A stretch of 6,889 bases of DNA from Planctomycetota bacterium (GTDB lineage Bacteria > Planctomycetota > B129-G9), in the NCBI GenBank assembly GCA_030607235.1, contig JAUWEX010000057.1, forward strand, positions 1 through 6,889, in the 5' to 3' direction. The notes beneath the pieces were generated by a model, which did no database searches, was not told where the DNA came from, and saw nothing but the letters and a program-made list of their open reading frames with translations. How positions within the stretch are numbered: position 1 is the first letter of the stretch; each line of letters begins with the position of its first letter. Shown piece after piece: positions 4,955-6,889 of the stretch. The translations under genes were made by a program, and so were the position numbers.

Positions 4955-6889
4955 ATGCACGAGTTAGTAAAAAGACTATTACCGGACGCGGAAGCGATCG
5001 AAAAAAAGACCGCTGAATTCTTCGGCAACGTAACCGACGAGGAACTGGAGAAGTTGTACGAAGAATCCGTCAAAGATCTCGTACCCGATACGCTGCTCCA
5101 GGGCAAGATCATTCGCTTTGTGGCCGACGAGGTAGTGATCGACGTCGGATGCAAATCCGAAGGAACGGTTCCCCTTCGCGAGTTCAGCGATCCCAGCAGC
5201 ATAGACATCGGCGATACCGTCGAGGTGTTGCTTGAGGCCGTCGAAGACGAGAGCGGAATCGTGGTTCTCTCGAAGTTCAAGGCCGACCGAATTCGCGGAT
5301 GGGAAAAACTCATAGAGACCAAAAGTGAAGGCGACCTCGTCCAGGGGCGCGTAATGCGCAAGATCAAAGGCGGACTCCTCGTGGACGTCGGCGTGCCGGT
5401 GTTCCTGCCCGCCTCGCAGGTCGATATTCGCCGCATCGGCGACATCGGCGACTACGTCGGCAAGGACGTCGAGTGCAAGATACTCAAGATCGACGAAGAA
5501 CGCCGCAACATCGTCGTCAGCCGCCGCCGCCTGATCGAGGAACAGCGCGAACAGGCCAAGGCGGTTCTCATGTCCGAGATCACGGAAGGCGATATGCGCA
5601 AGGGCATCGTCAAGAACATCGCCGATTTTGGCGCGTTCGTCGACCTCGGCGGCATCGACGGCCTGCTGCACATTACCGACATGAGTTGGGGCCGCATCAG
5701 CCATCCGACCGAGATGCTGGCCATCGACGACGAGATCGAGGTCAAGATCATCGGCATCGACCGCGAGCGCGAACGCATCGCACTGGGCCTCAAACAGAAA
5801 TCCGAAAGCCCGTGGAAGAACATCAGCGAGAGATATCCCGTCGGAAATCGCGTCCGCGGTGAGGTGGTCAACATCATGACTTACGGCGCGTTCATCAAGA
5901 TCGAAGAAGGCGTCGAAGGGCTTGTTCACATTTCCGAAATGTCGTGGACCAAGCGCATCAATCATCCTTCCGAAGTCGTTCACATCGGCGAAGAGATCGA
6001 AGTGGTCGTCCTCGACATCAATGTCGACAAGCAGGAAATCAGCCTCGGTATCAAGCAGACCGAGGTCAACCCGTGGACACTCGTCAGCGCAAAATATCCC
6101 ATCGGTACGGTTATCGAAGGCCGCGTCAGAAACCTGACCAATTACGGCGCGTTCATCGAGATCGAAGAAGGTATCGACGGACTGCTGCACATATCCGATA
6201 TGTCGTGGACCAAGAAGGTCAACCATCCTTCCGAAGTCATCAAGAAGGGCGAAACCATCCGAACGGTTATCCTCTCGGTCGACCAGGAAAAGAAACGCGT
6301 TGCGCTGGGCCTCAAGCAACTCTTCGAAGACCCTTGGGAAAACGATATTCCGCAGCGCTACCAGGAAGGCGAGATCGTCAACGGCGTGATTACCAAACTC
6401 GCCAGTTTCGGCGCGTTCGTCGAACTCGAACCCGAACTCGAAGGTCTGTTGCACATCTCCGAGATGTCCAACAAAAAGATTGCCGGCTCCGAAGACGCCG
6501 TGCAGGTCGGCCAGGCCGTTCAACTCAAGGTTATCAAAGTCGACCGCAACGCTCGCAAGATCGGCCTGAGTCTCAAGCGCCTTGAGCCCGAAGAGGCGGA
6601 AGCCGTGCCGACGGTTGCACCGACGGAAAGCGCCGGGCCGGTCGCACTGGAGATTACCCCGCACGAAGCGCCTGGAAGGGCCGACGAAGCAGCCGAAGCG
6701 AAGGTGCCGAAAGCCGAAGAACCCAAAGCGGAAGCGCCCGCAGAAGAGCCTAAAGCGAAAGAACCTGTCGAAGAGCCGAAGGCCGAAGTGCCCGCAGAAG
6801 AACCCAAAGCGGAAGTACTCGCCGAAGAGCCTGAAAAGGTCGGTGAAGCAGCCGATGGGGTGGCGCCAAAAGCCGAAGAACCAAAAGCG
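4955..6889 (+). CDS. rpsA: 30S ribosomal protein S1, six S1 domains plus repetitive tail (3' end beyond window)
   Basis: Largest protein of the small ribosomal subunit; it binds mRNA and helps load it for initiation. 645 codons are visible without a stop. Six S1 (OB-fold) domains are seen at about residues 46-110, 126-196, 212-281, 297-368, 384-455 and 472-543, separated by linkers of 15-16 residues. Domain 1 has DVGCKSEG (64-71), as in canonical S1. Domains 3-6 carry the GAF...GLLHI-type RNA-binding surface, and the linkers after domains 3-5 share a PW motif. Six domains match the Gram-negative type rather than the four-domain Firmicutes protein. After residue 543 comes a tail of at least 102 residues rich in Glu, Pro, Lys and Ala, partly a 9-residue repeat; such a tail is probably disordered. 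Domains 4 and 5 are unusually alike at DNA level. Transcription may be its own or readthrough from cmk-plsC. Confidence 0.97.
   Translation, partial: MHELVKRLLPDAEAIEKKTAEFFGNVTDEELEKLYEESVKDLVPDTLLQGKIIRFVADEVVIDVGCKSEGTVPLREFSDPSSIDIGDTVEVLLEAVEDESGIVVLSKFKADRIRGWEKLIETKSEGDLVQGRVMRKIKGGLLVDVGVPVFLPASQVDIRRIGDIGDYVGKDVECKILKIDEERRNIVVSRRRLIEEQREQAKAVLMSEITEGDMRKGIVKNIADFGAFVDLGGIDGLLHITDMSWGRISHPTEMLAIDDEIEVKIIGIDRERERIALGLKQKSESPWKNISERYPVGNRVRGEVVNIMTYGAFIKIEEGVEGLVHISEMSWTKRINHPSEVVHIGEEIEVVVLDINVDKQEISLGIKQTEVNPWTLVSAKYPIGTVIEGRVRNLTNYGAFIEIEEGIDGLLHISDMSWTKKVNHPSEVIKKGETIRTVILSVDQEKKRVALGLKQLFEDPWENDIPQRYQEGEIVNGVITKLASFGAFVELEPELEGLLHISEMSNKKIAGSEDAVQVGQAVQLKVIKVDRNARKIGLSLKRLEPEEAEAVPTVAPTESAGPVALEITPHEAPGRADEAAEAKVPKAEEPKAEAPAEEPKAKEPVEEPKAEVPAEEPKAEVLAEEPEKVGEAADGVAPKAEEPKA
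6716..6823 (+). repeat. Four tandem 27-nt repeats coding a 9-residue unit in the S1 tail
   Basis: Four in-frame units code for EEPKAEAPA, EEPKAKEPV, EEPKAEVPA and EEPKAEVLA (residues 588-623), followed by a degenerate fifth that begins EEPEK. EEPKA returns at the right edge (about 641-645), so the array may continue past the window. Units differ by both synonymous and amino-acid changes, so this is not a fresh slippage product. Units 1 and 4 share the 19-nt start GAAGAACCCAAAGCGGAAG. Confidence 0.85.

Noticed and set aside
4881..4970. A 28-29 codon GTG-initiated open frame just before rpsA
   Set aside because: No ribosome binding site, no recognisable product, and it overlaps the rpsA start; chance is enough to explain it.
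4979..6664. A 561-codon open frame on the minus strand opposite rpsA
   Set aside because: It is antisense to an unmistakable six-domain S1 gene; its Asp- and Leu-rich translation follows from S1 codon use and shows no domain, and the S1 repeats explain its repetitive look.

Overview
The window reads as a stretch of bacterial chromosome with fairly G+C-rich coding sequence and more A+T-rich gaps. All genes are ordinary in composition and I see no mobile element, CRISPR array, tRNA or rRNA. The organism is probably a Gram-negative-type bacterium: it has a six-domain ribosomal protein S1, a lipoprotein without an inner-membrane retention Asp at +2, and a full bifunctional prepilin peptidase. The HEAT-like tail of the lipoprotein, ending in an AxIERWxxWW pattern, recalls many Planctomycetota proteins, so a member of that phylum or of the wider PVC group is my best guess. 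This is an inference from style, not proof.

Layout: (1) 1-748, minus strand: an alpha/beta hydrolase of the monoacylglycerol lipase/lysophospholipase type, whose C-terminus runs off the left edge. (2) 749-872: a divergent intergenic region where two sigma70-like promoters appear to stand back to back. (3) 873-3350, plus strand: a tight three-gene set made of prepilin peptidase, a lipoprotein overlapping it by 4 nt (MreC-like beta motif plus HEAT-like C-terminus, otherwise unrecognised), and a small membrane-anchored TPR-like protein 4 nt further on. (4) 3351-3464: a gap with a plausible promoter. (5) 3465-4839: cmk (CMP kinase) and plsC (1-acylglycerol-3-phosphate acyltransferase) overlapping by 32 nt. 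(6) 4840-4954: a short gap with small hairpins and a good ribosome binding site. (7) 4955 to the right edge: rpsA, with six S1 domains and then a long Glu/Pro/Lys/Ala tail, partly built of a 9-residue tandem repeat and still open at base 6889.

How the genes fit together: cmk-plsC-rpsA is a known housekeeping association linking nucleotide precursors, phospholipid synthesis and translation; here no ispH lies between plsC and rpsA, unlike the arrangement common in Firmicutes. The prepilin peptidase would process type IV pilin-like or type II secretion pseudopilin precursors. Its two coupled downstream genes encode envelope proteins that could belong to the same surface or secretion process, but no sequence motif proves this. 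I found no clear evidence of an exciting new system. The least understood parts are the lipoprotein/TPR pair and the repetitive S1 tail.
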